DNA from: a virus
Reading direction: 5' to 3' (one strand)
IMG/VR virus record: IMGVR_UViG_3300043772_001004
Coordinates: 38,736-102,735 of that record
Length of the DNA: 64,000 nt
The notes under the pieces: generated by a model
Databases searched by the model: none
Seen by the model: the letters and a program-made list of their open reading frames with translations, nothing else
Told to the model about the DNA's origin: nothing
Made by a program: the position numbers and the translations under genes
Shown: positions 17,549-26,155 of the stretch, one piece after another
Layout: each line of letters begins with the position of its first letter
How positions within the stretch are numbered: the stretch's first letter is position 1

Positions 17549-18126
17549 AGTTCAAATTCATTATAGTTTTCTAATTTTTTCTTATCAGCACTAATAAGAT
17601 AATCTGCATAAAGTTTTCCAGTATATAGCTTATCTATTTTAGCTGTGGGTAAAACCTGCAAATAAATATTCCAGTTTTCTGTATATGCTTTTGCTACTGC
17701 TCTTTTAAATTCTCTGCATGCAGTAAATCCCCAAAATTCTCTATTCTTCATTTTGTGTTTAGGAGCATAGTTTGAAAAAAATATTTTAGCAAGTTTACCA
17801 TCTGTTTCCCAGTTTTTATTTGTTACCGCAACACCATACTTATTAGACTTAGCAAAATCAATATTATCTTTCTTACTTGTTTGACATGTTCCAATAAATA
17901 ACCATCCCACCTGCTCTGGTAACAATACTCCATCTCTTGTATCAATAACTGTCTGATATAAAATTTGATTAAATCTTTTAATGATCTTTCTCAAATCTTT
18001 ATCATCCATGTTTTTATACTTAGGATGTTTCTTTTTAAAACTTTCAAAGAACTCTTTGTTCATTGTTGTGTGCACGTCAGGTCTATACCTGGGAGCAGTA
18101 AGATCTGGCTTTTTAAATTCCTTCAT
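17545..18126 (-). CDS. Conserved phage protein next to connectors, function unknown
   Basis: 193 residues, strongly basic and mixed alpha/beta. The segment DLRKIIKRFNQILYQTVIDTRDGVLLPEQVGWLFIGTC (about 44-81) is the most distinctive part; its amphipathic helix followed by an 'RDGVxLPE..G.l.IGTC' strand recalls small nucleic-acid-binding folds, but I cannot name the family. It is the first gene of the connector/nozzle/cargo transcription unit, with a GTATATTA late element 11 nt upstream of the ATG and a terminator further upstream. It could be a tail-completion or DNA-interacting virion protein. Confidence 0.65.
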   Translation of the reverse strand: MKEFKKPDLTAPRYRPDVHTTMNKEFFESFKKKHPKYKNMDDKDLRKIIKRFNQILYQTVIDTRDGVLLPEQVGWLFIGTCQTSKKDNIDFAKSNKYGVAVTNKNWETDGKLAKIFFSNYAPKHKMKNREFWGFTACREFKRAVAKAYTENWNIYLQVLPTAKIDKLYTGKLYADYLISADKKKLENYNEFEL

Positions 18127-18137
18127 ACTATACTATT

Positions 18138-18147
18138 TAATATACTA
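18138..18147 (-). promoter_or_regulatory. Late-type element TAGTATATTA
   Basis: Minus strand TAGTATATTA, followed 11 nt later by the ATG at 18126. An identical ten-base copy precedes the gene starting at 20207. It lies just after a terminator, so a new transcript probably begins here. Confidence 0.5.
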
Positions 18148-18183
18148 AAAAATAATGACTTTAACAAATATAGGAATAAAAGC

Positions 18184-18209
18184 AAAACCCCCGCTAGTGC
18201 AGGGGTTCT
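18184..18209 (-). terminator. Rho-independent-type terminator after the Cys-rich small protein
   Basis: On the minus strand AACCCC pairs with GGGGTT (18202-18207 with 18186-18191) around a ten-base loop, followed by TTTTGCTTTT. It closes the transcript that carries the genes at 18250-22434 and separates them from the connector/nozzle operon. Confidence 0.7.
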
Positions 18210-18249
18210 ACCCGTTGTTACAGAAACCAACAAACTGCAACTTTATATT

Positions 18250-18495
18250 TTAACAGAAGTAAGCAACAATTAACTGTAGTGCTTCTGCCATATTTGTATT
18301 AGTAGGTACAACAACCTCTAAACCACAAAGAATTGGATCTCCTGTGTATACTACACATTCTGCATCAAAAACTTCAGAACATGTTAAAGGTGTTGGGCAT
18401 CCTGCTGGAGTTGGACATGGTGCAGGAGATACTAGAGCAGTATCTGAACATCCGCATTTTTTACATCCACAAGAAGTACAAGTATTATGAGCCAT
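18250..18495 (-). CDS. Small cysteine-rich virion-type protein
   Basis: 81 residues. It opens with a metal-knuckle-like CTSCGCKKCGC, then a Pro/Cys-rich linker, then a C-terminal module CVVYTGDPILCGLEVVVPTN ending in NMAEALQLIVAYFC. The same module, in the form C[VI].[YW].G..I.C....G.....V, begins the adjacent 566-residue gene, so the two are partial paralogues. Small proteins of this style occur beside appendage genes in large Bacteroidota phages. The function is unknown; a docking or decoration role is plausible. A terminator follows immediately downstream. Confidence 0.65.
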   Translation of the reverse strand: MAHNTCTSCGCKKCGCSDTALVSPAPCPTPAGCPTPLTCSEVFDAECVVYTGDPILCGLEVVVPTNTNMAEALQLIVAYFC

Positions 18496-18506
18496 AGTTT
18501 AATTTA

Positions 18507-20207
18507 TTAAGGACAAACAATTGGTGTTGGTATATCAGTAGTACAAGGATCTATATATGCAACTAAGCCATCAAGTTGAATTCTAAATCCAGCAACTTGT
18601 TGCTCATCATTTGCATTGCAAGCAAAAGGATACGTTAGTGCTGCATTATATTCCATATCTAGTGCAATAGTTCCAGCTGCAGCATTACTATTCACATTAG
18701 TATTAGCATTATTAAATGATGGAACATAGTCTCCCAATCTAACATGTGATACAATATAATTTAAATGTGAAGTGTTAAGACCACCTGATCCCGAAAAGGC
18801 ATTTTGTTCAGCATTTTTAGGAAGAGAAAGGGTTAGTATTTTATTTGCAGTAATTGAAATATTAAACAATCCAGATAAAATACTACTTGTTACTGGAGAA
18901 GCATCAACTTGTATTGGTCTTGCTCCAATTAAAAAATTAGTTGAATATGTATTATCAAATACCTCACCTGCACCCATAATAGAAGCTGGTATAACTGAGT
19001 TACCTTGATTAAATGTAACTGAACCAGCAGCTGATGTAACTACTGATCCTGCTCCAACAGAAGCTGGTGTAACAGTAGTAGAAAGATAGTAAGTATCTAC
19101 AGCAGGTGCAAAACCATAGTTCCATCCTAAAACAGAACCAGTTCCATCATCAATTGGAATAACTAGAAGTCCTCTAAAGTGTACAACATTACCAATTCTT
19201 CTTGCTTGTGGTACAAGAGTTGATCCAGTAGTTCCTGAGTAATATCCAAATCCATCAAGATCTACCCAACCTGTATCTAATAGTTTTGCAGAAAAAGTAT
19301 GTGCAGGTCCACTAGATACAGTTAATTGTATTGTTGATGTTGTATCTCCGGTAAAGGTTAATGATGTTAAATAGTTATAAATATCACAAACAGTAATCCA
19401 TAAATTAGTAATTGCATCTGCTACTGTTGTTGGTGTGTTTACCCAACTACCTAAGTATTCAGTTGCAAATGGAACTGGAGGATTTGTTAGTGTTACTGAT
19501 GTATTTGCAATACACTGACTTAATACAGAACTTGCAATTGCTGAAGGTAATCCTGTTGATGTCAATAATGCACAATAACCATAAGTATTATCATTTACTA
19601 ATGCATTAAGAACAATATCAATTGTATATGTATTTCCTGCAATTACTGTTGGATTAGATAATGTACAGTCTACTGAAATTGATGGAGTAGTAAATGATGG
19701 AGGAGGAGCACTTTCTAATGCTGTAACTCTAATATTTAAATTATCTAGTTGAGTATTAATAAGAGTTATCTGATCAACAATAGAACAAATTTTAGCACCC
19801 ATTGCTTGAGCATATTCAGCAATAGTCATTACAGTTGTTGTACCAATAACAAAACATGGAGCAATAGAAACAAGAGTATCTGCACCTGTTGATTTAGGTA
19901 CAGATCCTGGTGTTGCAGCTTCTGCTGCATTTACTGCTTCAAGATCACAAATTCTTCCAATTAAAAACTGAATTAACTCTTGAATATTTTGAGGCTTACA
20001 ACTTGCTAAATCAAAACAAGATAAGTCATAACCATTAACATCCAAAAGATCCATGATGTTACAAAGCTCCATACCAAGCTTGTAAACTACATTAGATACT
20101 GTATCTCCCGTACAAAGTTTAATACATGGAATATCTGGACCTTGCCAAATCACACAGTTACTTGAGATTGGGCTACATGGACTGTTATCTAAATTTATAG
20201 GTTTCAT
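18507..20207 (-). CDS. Virion appendage protein with N-terminal Cys module
   Basis: 566 residues. Residues about 18-80 carry the module shared with the preceding small protein (CVIWQGPDIPCIKLCTGDTV). A helical segment with DQITLINTQLDNLNIRVTALES (about 143-164) looks like a short trimeric coiled coil. The remainder is Thr/Ser/Val-rich beta sequence like a fibre shaft or head-decoration domain. No enzymatic motif is seen. A TAGTATATTA element lies only 5 nt upstream of the ATG, suggesting its own promoter or start signal. I infer a head or tail fibre; which surface it attaches to cannot be told. Confidence 0.65.
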   Translation of the reverse strand: MKPINLDNSPCSPISSNCVIWQGPDIPCIKLCTGDTVSNVVYKLGMELCNIMDLLDVNGYDLSCFDLASCKPQNIQELIQFLIGRICDLEAVNAAEAATPGSVPKSTGADTLVSIAPCFVIGTTTVMTIAEYAQAMGAKICSIVDQITLINTQLDNLNIRVTALESAPPPSFTTPSISVDCTLSNPTVIAGNTYTIDIVLNALVNDNTYGYCALLTSTGLPSAIASSVLSQCIANTSVTLTNPPVPFATEYLGSWVNTPTTVADAITNLWITVCDIYNYLTSLTFTGDTTSTIQLTVSSGPAHTFSAKLLDTGWVDLDGFGYYSGTTGSTLVPQARRIGNVVHFRGLLVIPIDDGTGSVLGWNYGFAPAVDTYYLSTTVTPASVGAGSVVTSAAGSVTFNQGNSVIPASIMGAGEVFDNTYSTNFLIGARPIQVDASPVTSSILSGLFNISITANKILTLSLPKNAEQNAFSGSGGLNTSHLNYIVSHVRLGDYVPSFNNANTNVNSNAAAGTIALDMEYNAALTYPFACNANDEQQVAGFRIQLDGLVAYIDPCTTDIPTPIVCP

Positions 20208-20212
20208 ATCTA

Positions 20213-20222
20213 TAATATACTA
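20213..20222 (-). promoter_or_regulatory. Late-type element TAGTATATTA
   Basis: Exact copy of the element at 18138-18147, here 5 nt before the ATG at 20207. The very short distance means a transcript starting from it would be nearly leaderless, or that the element acts at translation. Confidence 0.5.
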
Positions 20223-20226
20223 ATTA

Positions 20227-22434
20227 TTATTGAGAATTACAAGGAATAGTTGCAGTACACCCACAAGATGATTGTCCGCATGATGGTGTATTTGGACAAC
20301 AAGGATTTACCACAGTACATTCATAGTCTGGATCTCTAAGTGCATCCAAATCTATAAGTTCCTTTTTGATTAACCATTTGTCAGTATCTTCTGGACAACA
20401 ATCTGATATACCATATCTTAAATAGAGTACTTGTTTGTAATATACTTCTGCAGACTTACAAGATATTTTTTCATATTTTGCTGTAGTACATGCTGGTGTA
20501 TTATATCCTGGTTGTACACTTCTTCTTGGATAAACAATTGCTGGACATTCCCAAACATCAGTTGATGTTTCCGTACAATTACCAAAGGTTTCTATATAGT
20601 CTGTTTCAGGATAATATTGTGCCCATGCGCGTATGCAGAATCTTTCAGAAGTTTCACCAGCTACAAGTGTAAATATTTGCAATCCAAGTTCACAATCATA
20701 GTATTGATATTCTTTAGTTGTAGTGCTATCATTTCTAACTGTTGTACAAATACAAGGGAATGTAAGTAAACATTCTTCACAGTCATTATATTCTACTTCT
20801 GGAATTACTATACCAGCATTTGTAGCCAATGGTGTTGTAGCTACTGACCAACAAGTTTCAGGACAATAGAGTATTTTAATTACATCTCCTACATATTGAC
20901 TAAGATCTGTATAAGTAATAATTGGATCTTTATATCCTGTACAATCTGTAAGCAAGTAATAATCCCTTGCACATTCTATACAATCTATATATGCTACATC
21001 TACAGTTATAGGTACGTCAGATGGTATGTCTTCTATTTCTTCTACATACCAACATCCAGGACAATCTAATCTAGTAATTACTTGACCAACATAAGCACTT
21101 AAATCTGTACTAGTATAAACTATAAGTGTTTGATTATCACAATTAGTTAGTTTATATTTTGGTGCATTTTGACATGTGGGACAGTCTTCATATGATTGTA
21201 ACACAGTTACATCTATTGCACAATCACATTCTGCAGTATCTGCAACTTCCCAACAAGTACCAGGATAACCATCAAGTACTACAATTTTACCTAAAATTGC
21301 ATATGGACTTAATGAAGGCTTAGTAGCATATATTGGATCTAAGATTCCAGCACAGTCTGTTAAAACAAAACACTCTGGTGGACAGCTCCATTCTCCAGTA
21401 GTTAAATCATTTTCACATGGTCCACTGCTAGTTACTACAGGAATATTTGGTGTTGGTCCTGGAATTACTGGATATATTTGTGAACATATTTGTAATTCCG
21501 GAAGAGTTAATGGTATACTTTCAATTTCTCCTGTTTCACAATTAAGATAAAATACAGCTTTAGCCTCCCCTATAATAGTATAACAAGTACATTCACAATT
21601 ACATTCTTGACCAATTACCTCTACTTCTACAGCATCTGCACAAGTTCCGGCTGTTGTTAATTGAACATAAAAACATCCTAATGATGGTTCCCCAATTAAA
21701 TTTATTTCTACAAACTCTCCTATATAGTCCTCAAGATCAGTGTATGTATTAAATGGAGGAATAGTACCGTCACATGAGTATAATCTATAACAAGGAACAT
21801 CACATCCTGGACATACTGTTGTATCATTACAATCTAATGCTTCTGTGTAATTAGCTGTACTATTAGCTGGTACATCTGGAAGATTACCATAATAAGTAGG
21901 ATCTTGTGTAGTAGCATTAGCTACTGTATAACAAGTATTTGTTTCTAATCCTTGATATGGAGCACCTGTATATAAATATGTTCCCGGTGCTATGCTAACA
22001 AAAGCTATTTTACCGGGACCAAATGAAAGAACTTCTAGTGTACAGCAATTTGTAAACTCATAGTATCTAAAACTTGTAAGGCAAGGTTCTGCTGCATTAA
22101 ATTCTATCTCTGCTTCAGTACAAAGAATTACATTATTAATATCTGTGTTATCATAAAATGCTGCAGTTACTATACATCCATTAGCACCATTAGAAATTAA
22201 ATTATTAAGTGTATATGATATTGTAACTACTGCATTATCTGGAAATGGTCCTGTTGCAACAAAATTAGATCCACCACCACAGGTAGTTCCAAAAACTACA
22301 TAACCATCTGTTCCAGAATTTAATTGTCCAGGAGGATTTATTATTGATATTTGACCAGTAATAGAATATAACCCAGTAAGTGGGTCACATGCTGATACTA
22401 TTGCCGTAAATGAACCTGGAACAACTACACACAT
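20227..22434 (-). CDS. Cysteine-rich repeat protein of the virion surface
   Basis: 735 residues with 58 cysteines by my count, very high for a cytoplasmically assembled phage protein. At least four tandem copies of a 60-85 residue unit occur, with the pattern YxLTxC.....-I-Y-TDLS.YVG.VI..-CP.-CW.V..., for example beginning PCYRLYSCDG, CFVLTDCAG, KYKLTNCDN and YYLLTDCTG. The C-terminal tail is CCPNTPSCGQSSCGC. The N-terminal 120 residues look Ig-like. It is translationally coupled to the upstream zinc-knuckle gene (shared TAATG). It is probably a repeat-based surface fibre or adhesin. Whether the cysteines form disulfides after release or bind metal is unknown. Confidence 0.7.
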   Translation of the reverse strand: MCVVVPGSFTAIVSACDPLTGLYSITGQISIINPPGQLNSGTDGYVVFGTTCGGGSNFVATGPFPDNAVVTISYTLNNLISNGANGCIVTAAFYDNTDINNVILCTEAEIEFNAAEPCLTSFRYYEFTNCCTLEVLSFGPGKIAFVSIAPGTYLYTGAPYQGLETNTCYTVANATTQDPTYYGNLPDVPANSTANYTEALDCNDTTVCPGCDVPCYRLYSCDGTIPPFNTYTDLEDYIGEFVEINLIGEPSLGCFYVQLTTAGTCADAVEVEVIGQECNCECTCYTIIGEAKAVFYLNCETGEIESIPLTLPELQICSQIYPVIPGPTPNIPVVTSSGPCENDLTTGEWSCPPECFVLTDCAGILDPIYATKPSLSPYAILGKIVVLDGYPGTCWEVADTAECDCAIDVTVLQSYEDCPTCQNAPKYKLTNCDNQTLIVYTSTDLSAYVGQVITRLDCPGCWYVEEIEDIPSDVPITVDVAYIDCIECARDYYLLTDCTGYKDPIITYTDLSQYVGDVIKILYCPETCWSVATTPLATNAGIVIPEVEYNDCEECLLTFPCICTTVRNDSTTTKEYQYYDCELGLQIFTLVAGETSERFCIRAWAQYYPETDYIETFGNCTETSTDVWECPAIVYPRRSVQPGYNTPACTTAKYEKISCKSAEVYYKQVLYLRYGISDCCPEDTDKWLIKKELIDLDALRDPDYECTVVNPCCPNTPSCGQSSCGCTATIPCNSQ

Positions 22435-22592
22435 TATTTAATAAATTTTTGTAAATTATCGTTGGGCTTATTAACTTTTAATTTTGCTTCATATTTTGCT
22501 AAACAATTAGCACAAACTTGTTGACCATCAGATGCTTTTCTTTTCTGACATCCACAAGATAATTTTGATTTGCAATTTCCACATACTGACAT
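22434..22592 (-). CDS. Tiny zinc-knuckle protein
   Basis: 52 residues beginning MSVCGNCKSKLSCGCQKRKA, then a second pair VCANCLAKY and a basic tail. The two CxxC pairs (C4/C7 and C29/C32) plus C13/C15 could bind zinc. The stop overlaps the ATG of the 735-residue Cys-rich gene (TAATG), so the two are probably co-translated. The gene fills what would otherwise be an empty gap. The function is unknown; an assembly helper for its Cys-rich partner is one guess. Confidence 0.6.
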   Translation of the reverse strand: MSVCGNCKSKLSCGCQKRKASDGQQVCANCLAKYEAKLKVNKPNDNLQKFIK

Positions 22593-22613
22593 AACTATTG
22601 GTTTTTATTTGGT

Positions 22614-23183
22614 TTAACAATTTGTACAAGACATTTTATTTAAAAGTTTAAGGGCATAATTGTATAAGCTCATACCTTTCTGTGGCTCAAGACAAAACTC
22701 TACCTTAGACTTTGCTGCTTGAAGATACATAAATATTAATCTAAGTTCTTCAAGTTTTTGTTGAATTTTATATGGGGGATCACATGCTGCAACATCTATA
22801 TCACAAAGAATTTTGTAATACTTATTTAGTGCAGCTGTCATTCTCATATGATTATACTCTACATATACAGTGTCATTTGGGGACACACTGTATTTTATAA
22901 TATATATACCGTCTGGTAAATTAAAATACTTAGTACCGCATTCTGTAGTTTGTAATTGTAAATCACATGCAGTTAAAGTTATGTGACCTGTATTAACAAA
23001 ATTAGTCATTGCAGTTCCTTCTATCTGGTTAGAATAACCAAATCCCGGTACTGTAACATTTAGTGTAGGGCATACTATTGGAATAGCAGGATCTGCTGTC
23101 TGATATACACTTGTGTCAAGTATCTTAAGAATGCATTCATTCATTACTTGAGGCACCTCTAAACTTAATACATGATTTGCCAT
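22614..23183 (-). CDS. Conserved virion-region protein, unknown function
   Basis: 189 residues. The N-terminal half is beta-rich with an Ig-like or fibre-adaptor look (LPDGIYIIKYSVSPNDTVYVEYNHMRMTAAL), and the C-terminal half is a helical bundle (IQQKLEELRLIFMYLQAAKSKVEFC) ending in KMSCTNC. It is the first gene after the terminator that ends the abundant 554-residue gene and is followed by the Cys-rich cluster. The mix suggests an adaptor between the capsid or tail and the appendages, but I do not recognise the family. Confidence 0.65.
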   Translation of the reverse strand: MANHVLSLEVPQVMNECILKILDTSVYQTADPAIPIVCPTLNVTVPGFGYSNQIEGTAMTNFVNTGHITLTACDLQLQTTECGTKYFNLPDGIYIIKYSVSPNDTVYVEYNHMRMTAALNKYYKILCDIDVAACDPPYKIQQKLEELRLIFMYLQAAKSKVEFCLEPQKGMSLYNYALKLLNKMSCTNC

Positions 23184-23197
23184 AACTTTATTTTAAA

Positions 23198-23236
23198 AAT
23201 AAAGGGAGAGGAGTATAAACTCTCTCTCCCCTTTAT
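23198..23236 (-). terminator. Strong terminator after the 554-residue virion gene
   Basis: The minus strand reads AAAGGGGAGAGAGAG, a short loop, then CTCCTCTCCCTTT and TATTTTT. The long GC-containing stem and T-rich tail form a clear terminator placed 20 nt after the gene at 23258-24922. Only the capsid gene has a comparable dedicated terminator in this block. Confidence 0.85.
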
Positions 23237-23257
23237 CTATTTATTAACCTTTAATTC

Positions 23258-24922
23258 TTAGATTCCACACTGAGCTGGAAGAGCTGGGAATGCAATTGCT
23301 AAGCAATTTGAAAGACAAGCAAATGTCTCAATGTTACAGTCATTATCACAGTTTGTTAACCATGTGGTTACTGCAGCTTCAAATGCTGTAGCGGTAGTAG
23401 AATCAGTAAAGATAACTTCTAATAGGTATTGATCATTGTCAAATGTACCAGTTGGATTATTAAATCTTGGAACACTATGTTGCAAGTAATCTCTATAGTA
23501 GAGTGCTTGTCTGTTGATAGCATTTACAATTTGGTTACCTTGAGTGATCTCCCGGATTCTGAAATCAGAAGAGAAGAAATTTTGTCTGTAAGACTCAGAA
23601 AGAATAATATCTCTAAGAACTGACTCACCAAGACCCATTGCTTGAGATCCTAAACACTCATTAACTACACAAAGACCTGTAAATTCACATGGATCACCAT
23701 TTAAGTCTACTTCACTTACATGTAAATCAACTGGTTGTTTCTCATAGAAGTCAGAAATTTGGAAAGTACAATCTCCAAATCTAGTATCTACATAAGCACC
23801 ATTAAGGATCAAACCTGCACAAGCATTAGTTGTGTGTCCTGGAGATACATAATTATCCCAAGTATCAGCACCTTCAGCAGCTAAGAAAGTAGCATCTGTT
23901 CCTGGAGCATACCAAATAACACCAGTCTCATCTTGAATAGCAATCTGAATGAATGGAGATACAATTGGAGAGTTTAACAAGTCATTAGCCCAAAGGATCA
24001 TTACTTCAGTAGAATCTACTGGAGTTGGAGCAATAGTTCCTGCAGGACAACAACCAGTATAAGCAGTTGCAGTATAGTATGCATTGTGATTTAAGAATCT
24101 CAAAGCTGGAGAACCTTTAACATCTAAACGAAGATTATAAGTCTCACCACATAAAAACTCTTTACAACAATTTGTTCCAGGGATAACTGGATCAATTGCA
24201 GGAGTAACAAATACAATAGTGTATACAGCAAGAGTACCAGGTGTTCCAGAAGGAGAATTAATTGTTACAGTATCACCAACTTCATAACCCTTACCAAGAC
24301 TTGCAATTCCTGTTACAGTTGGTACACCAGCAGCAATTGTAATAAACAATGTAAGACCAGTACCAGTACCTGATGTAGTTACTGTATCAACAACTACAGC
24401 TGTTGCAGAGTTAGGTGCATATCCAACACCTGGAGTAGTAACAGAACCAGTTGTTACACCACCACCTAAACTAGAATAAGTAGAACCAACGTGTACTACA
24501 TTGTTAGATGGAGGACAAGAATCTACACCATAAAATCTAGATACATATCTAGGATTGATTAATTTAGATTTGTTAGTCTCTTGGTATCCACCTAAGAACG
24601 GACTAATTTTGTCCTCACAGTAGATTGCAGAACCTACTAAGTAAAGTGGACAACATGTAGTTAAATCTCCAGTAGATACAGAAACCATATTTTTTGTAAA
24701 TAATCCAACATAATTGTTAGAGTAATTACCTTGTGAAATAGTTGCTGCTGCAGCCAACTGATTCATAACAATAGTTGGTAAAAGAGAAGATGCAGTACTC
24801 AAAAATCCACCAACTGCTGTTGCTGGACCAAGAGATGCACCAGCTGGATTTGTAGCTGTTATGGTAATATCATCACCAGTAGCTAAAAACGTTTTCTTAA
24901 ACGCATGATTAAAATAAGCCAT
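23258..24922 (-). CDS. Probable second major virion protein
   Basis: 554 residues, mostly beta, with a Gly/Thr/Val-rich insert at about 150-225 (GVGYAPNSATAV, GKGYEVGDTVTI) of the kind inserted in phage surface proteins, and a conserved C-terminal half (QAMGLGESVLRDIILSESYRQNFFSSD) ending Cys-rich. It has its own strong terminator, a gap with an AT-rich promoter-like stretch (CTATATTATAATATATATTTATG) upstream, and fewer A/T third positions than its neighbours; all suggest high expression. Tail tube, head-decoration or head-fibre protein are possible. It lies after the capsid, small basic and connector genes. The exact role is unknown. Confidence 0.7.
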   Translation of the reverse strand: MAYFNHAFKKTFLATGDDITITATNPAGASLGPATAVGGFLSTASSLLPTIVMNQLAAAATISQGNYSNNYVGLFTKNMVSVSTGDLTTCCPLYLVGSAIYCEDKISPFLGGYQETNKSKLINPRYVSRFYGVDSCPPSNNVVHVGSTYSSLGGGVTTGSVTTPGVGYAPNSATAVVVDTVTTSGTGTGLTLFITIAAGVPTVTGIASLGKGYEVGDTVTINSPSGTPGTLAVYTIVFVTPAIDPVIPGTNCCKEFLCGETYNLRLDVKGSPALRFLNHNAYYTATAYTGCCPAGTIAPTPVDSTEVMILWANDLLNSPIVSPFIQIAIQDETGVIWYAPGTDATFLAAEGADTWDNYVSPGHTTNACAGLILNGAYVDTRFGDCTFQISDFYEKQPVDLHVSEVDLNGDPCEFTGLCVVNECLGSQAMGLGESVLRDIILSESYRQNFFSSDFRIREITQGNQIVNAINRQALYYRDYLQHSVPRFNNPTGTFDNDQYLLEVIFTDSTTATAFEAAVTTWLTNCDNDCNIETFACLSNCLAIAFPALPAQCGI

Positions 24923-24988
24923 TTTTTTAAATTTTAGTTAAACATAAATATATATTATAATATAGTAAAAATATTTCTAACTCCAAAA

Positions 24989-25447
24989 TTATTTTAAGAA
25001 AAGTAATTTATACTTTCCAGAGTTAATAGTATCTTTTACTGTATCTAATGAGTTTACAATTTCTGAATAAGGCATTTTAGCTTGTAAGGTATTTATCATT
25101 TGATACATATCTCTTAGGTAAGCAATACCTTCTTCAACTGTATTTAAAGTTCTTGGTGCAGATTCTTTGTAATCAAGAAGTTTTTCTGAAGCACCTTGAT
25201 ATCCTTCTGCAAGATCATCTGCATGACCAGGAAGAGCATCATATAATTCATTCAATGCTTTGTGTGCAGCATATGATCCTGCACCTTTTACTTTTAAGTG
25301 TAGTTTGTGAATACTAGTTGCAGCATTCATTAATTCTGATACACAAGCTGCAGTCATTGTATCACAATTAGCTGATCCAGCAGAAGGCGCACTTGAGTAA
25401 GATGCTGATGTCATTGCATCTCTTTTTAACATTCTAGGTTTTTCCAT
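24989..25447 (-). CDS. Dps/ferritin-like protein in the virion operon
   Basis: 152 residues, helical after a Ser/Ala-rich N-terminus. The segment HLKVKGAGSYAAHKAL...HADDLAE contains H50, H62, D77 and E81. Those spacings (12, 15 and 4) are the same as H51, H63, D78 and E82 of the E. coli Dps ferroxidase site, although the usual aspartate four residues after the second His is Asn here. The remaining helices (VEEGIAYLRDMYQMINTLQ, SLDTVKDTINSGKYK) fit a four-helix bundle. I believe it matches the phage ferritin-like family DUF5856. It sits between the connector and the abundant virion gene, so it may be packaged or bind phage DNA; metal chemistry is inferred. Confidence 0.75.
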   Translation of the reverse strand: MEKPRMLKRDAMTSASYSSAPSAGSANCDTMTAACVSELMNAATSIHKLHLKVKGAGSYAAHKALNELYDALPGHADDLAEGYQGASEKLLDYKESAPRTLNTVEEGIAYLRDMYQMINTLQAKMPYSEIVNSLDTVKDTINSGKYKLLFLK

Positions 25448-25450
25448 TTT

Positions 25451-26152
25451 TTAGTTGTTTCTTTCTGCAGTTTCTTGTGCTCTAGAGAACTGGTTTCCAG
25501 ATTCTATATCTCCAGCTAAAATACTTACTGCTTCATCAATTAGTAATTCTATTATATCATCTTTAAATTCACATTCTACATTTACTGTAGATTGAACTCC
25601 TGTATAAGGATCTGTGCAACCTTGAATTTGTATCTTTCTAGGTTGTCTATAGTATGTAAGTTCTACCTCTGGGATGTTAAATTCACCATTAGTGTAGATA
25701 TTAATACTGTCATTTATTAAAGTAGCAAATGTTTCTGCCCACTCAAAGCTTGGTTTTTTTAATGCGTCTCTAAGAAGTATAGATACATTACCTTCTTCTG
25801 CAAGATATATTACCATTCTTCTTTTATTACAACAATCTCTTTGAGCAAATACATCTACTCTTTTCCACTGTAGATAATTTCCGGGAATACTTAAAAAAGA
25901 ATAATCCCCTTTATCTGTTAAATTAGTTATAGTAGTTTTATTAAGAAGAACTTGTAAGTCATCTTTTCTCCGGGTAGATTGCTCATCACCTTCTTTTACT
26001 ACATTGATACCATGAAGCTGTCTTCTAGCCCATTCTACTTGAGCCTTATTAAAAGACTCAACTACTTGCCAGCAGGTTATGTTATCATAATCCTGACTAT
26101 CAAGCTTATTCAGCCTTTGTTTCATCTTTATGGTAATAGTACTATTTAACAT
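25451..26152 (-). CDS. Head-tail connector / ring protein
   Basis: 233 residues. The opening MKQRLNKLDSQDYDNITCWQVVESFNKAQVEWARRQ is a recognisable signature of connector/ring proteins in crAss-like and other large Bacteroidota phages: helices containing a conserved 'RLNK.dS.DYdNI..W...EaFNKAq..W.Rrq' pattern. A beta core follows and the C-terminus is a helix (DDIIELLIDEAVSILAGDIES). It is separated by 3 bases from the Dps-like gene. It probably attaches beneath the portal. The function is inferred from pattern and position. Confidence 0.7.
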   Translation of the reverse strand: MLNSTITIKMKQRLNKLDSQDYDNITCWQVVESFNKAQVEWARRQLHGINVVKEGDEQSTRRKDDLQVLLNKTTITNLTDKGDYSFLSIPGNYLQWKRVDVFAQRDCCNKRRMVIYLAEEGNVSILLRDALKKPSFEWAETFATLINDSINIYTNGEFNIPEVELTYYRQPRKIQIQGCTDPYTGVQSTVNVECEFKDDIIELLIDEAVSILAGDIESGNQFSRAQETAERNN

Positions 26153-26155
26153 TTT

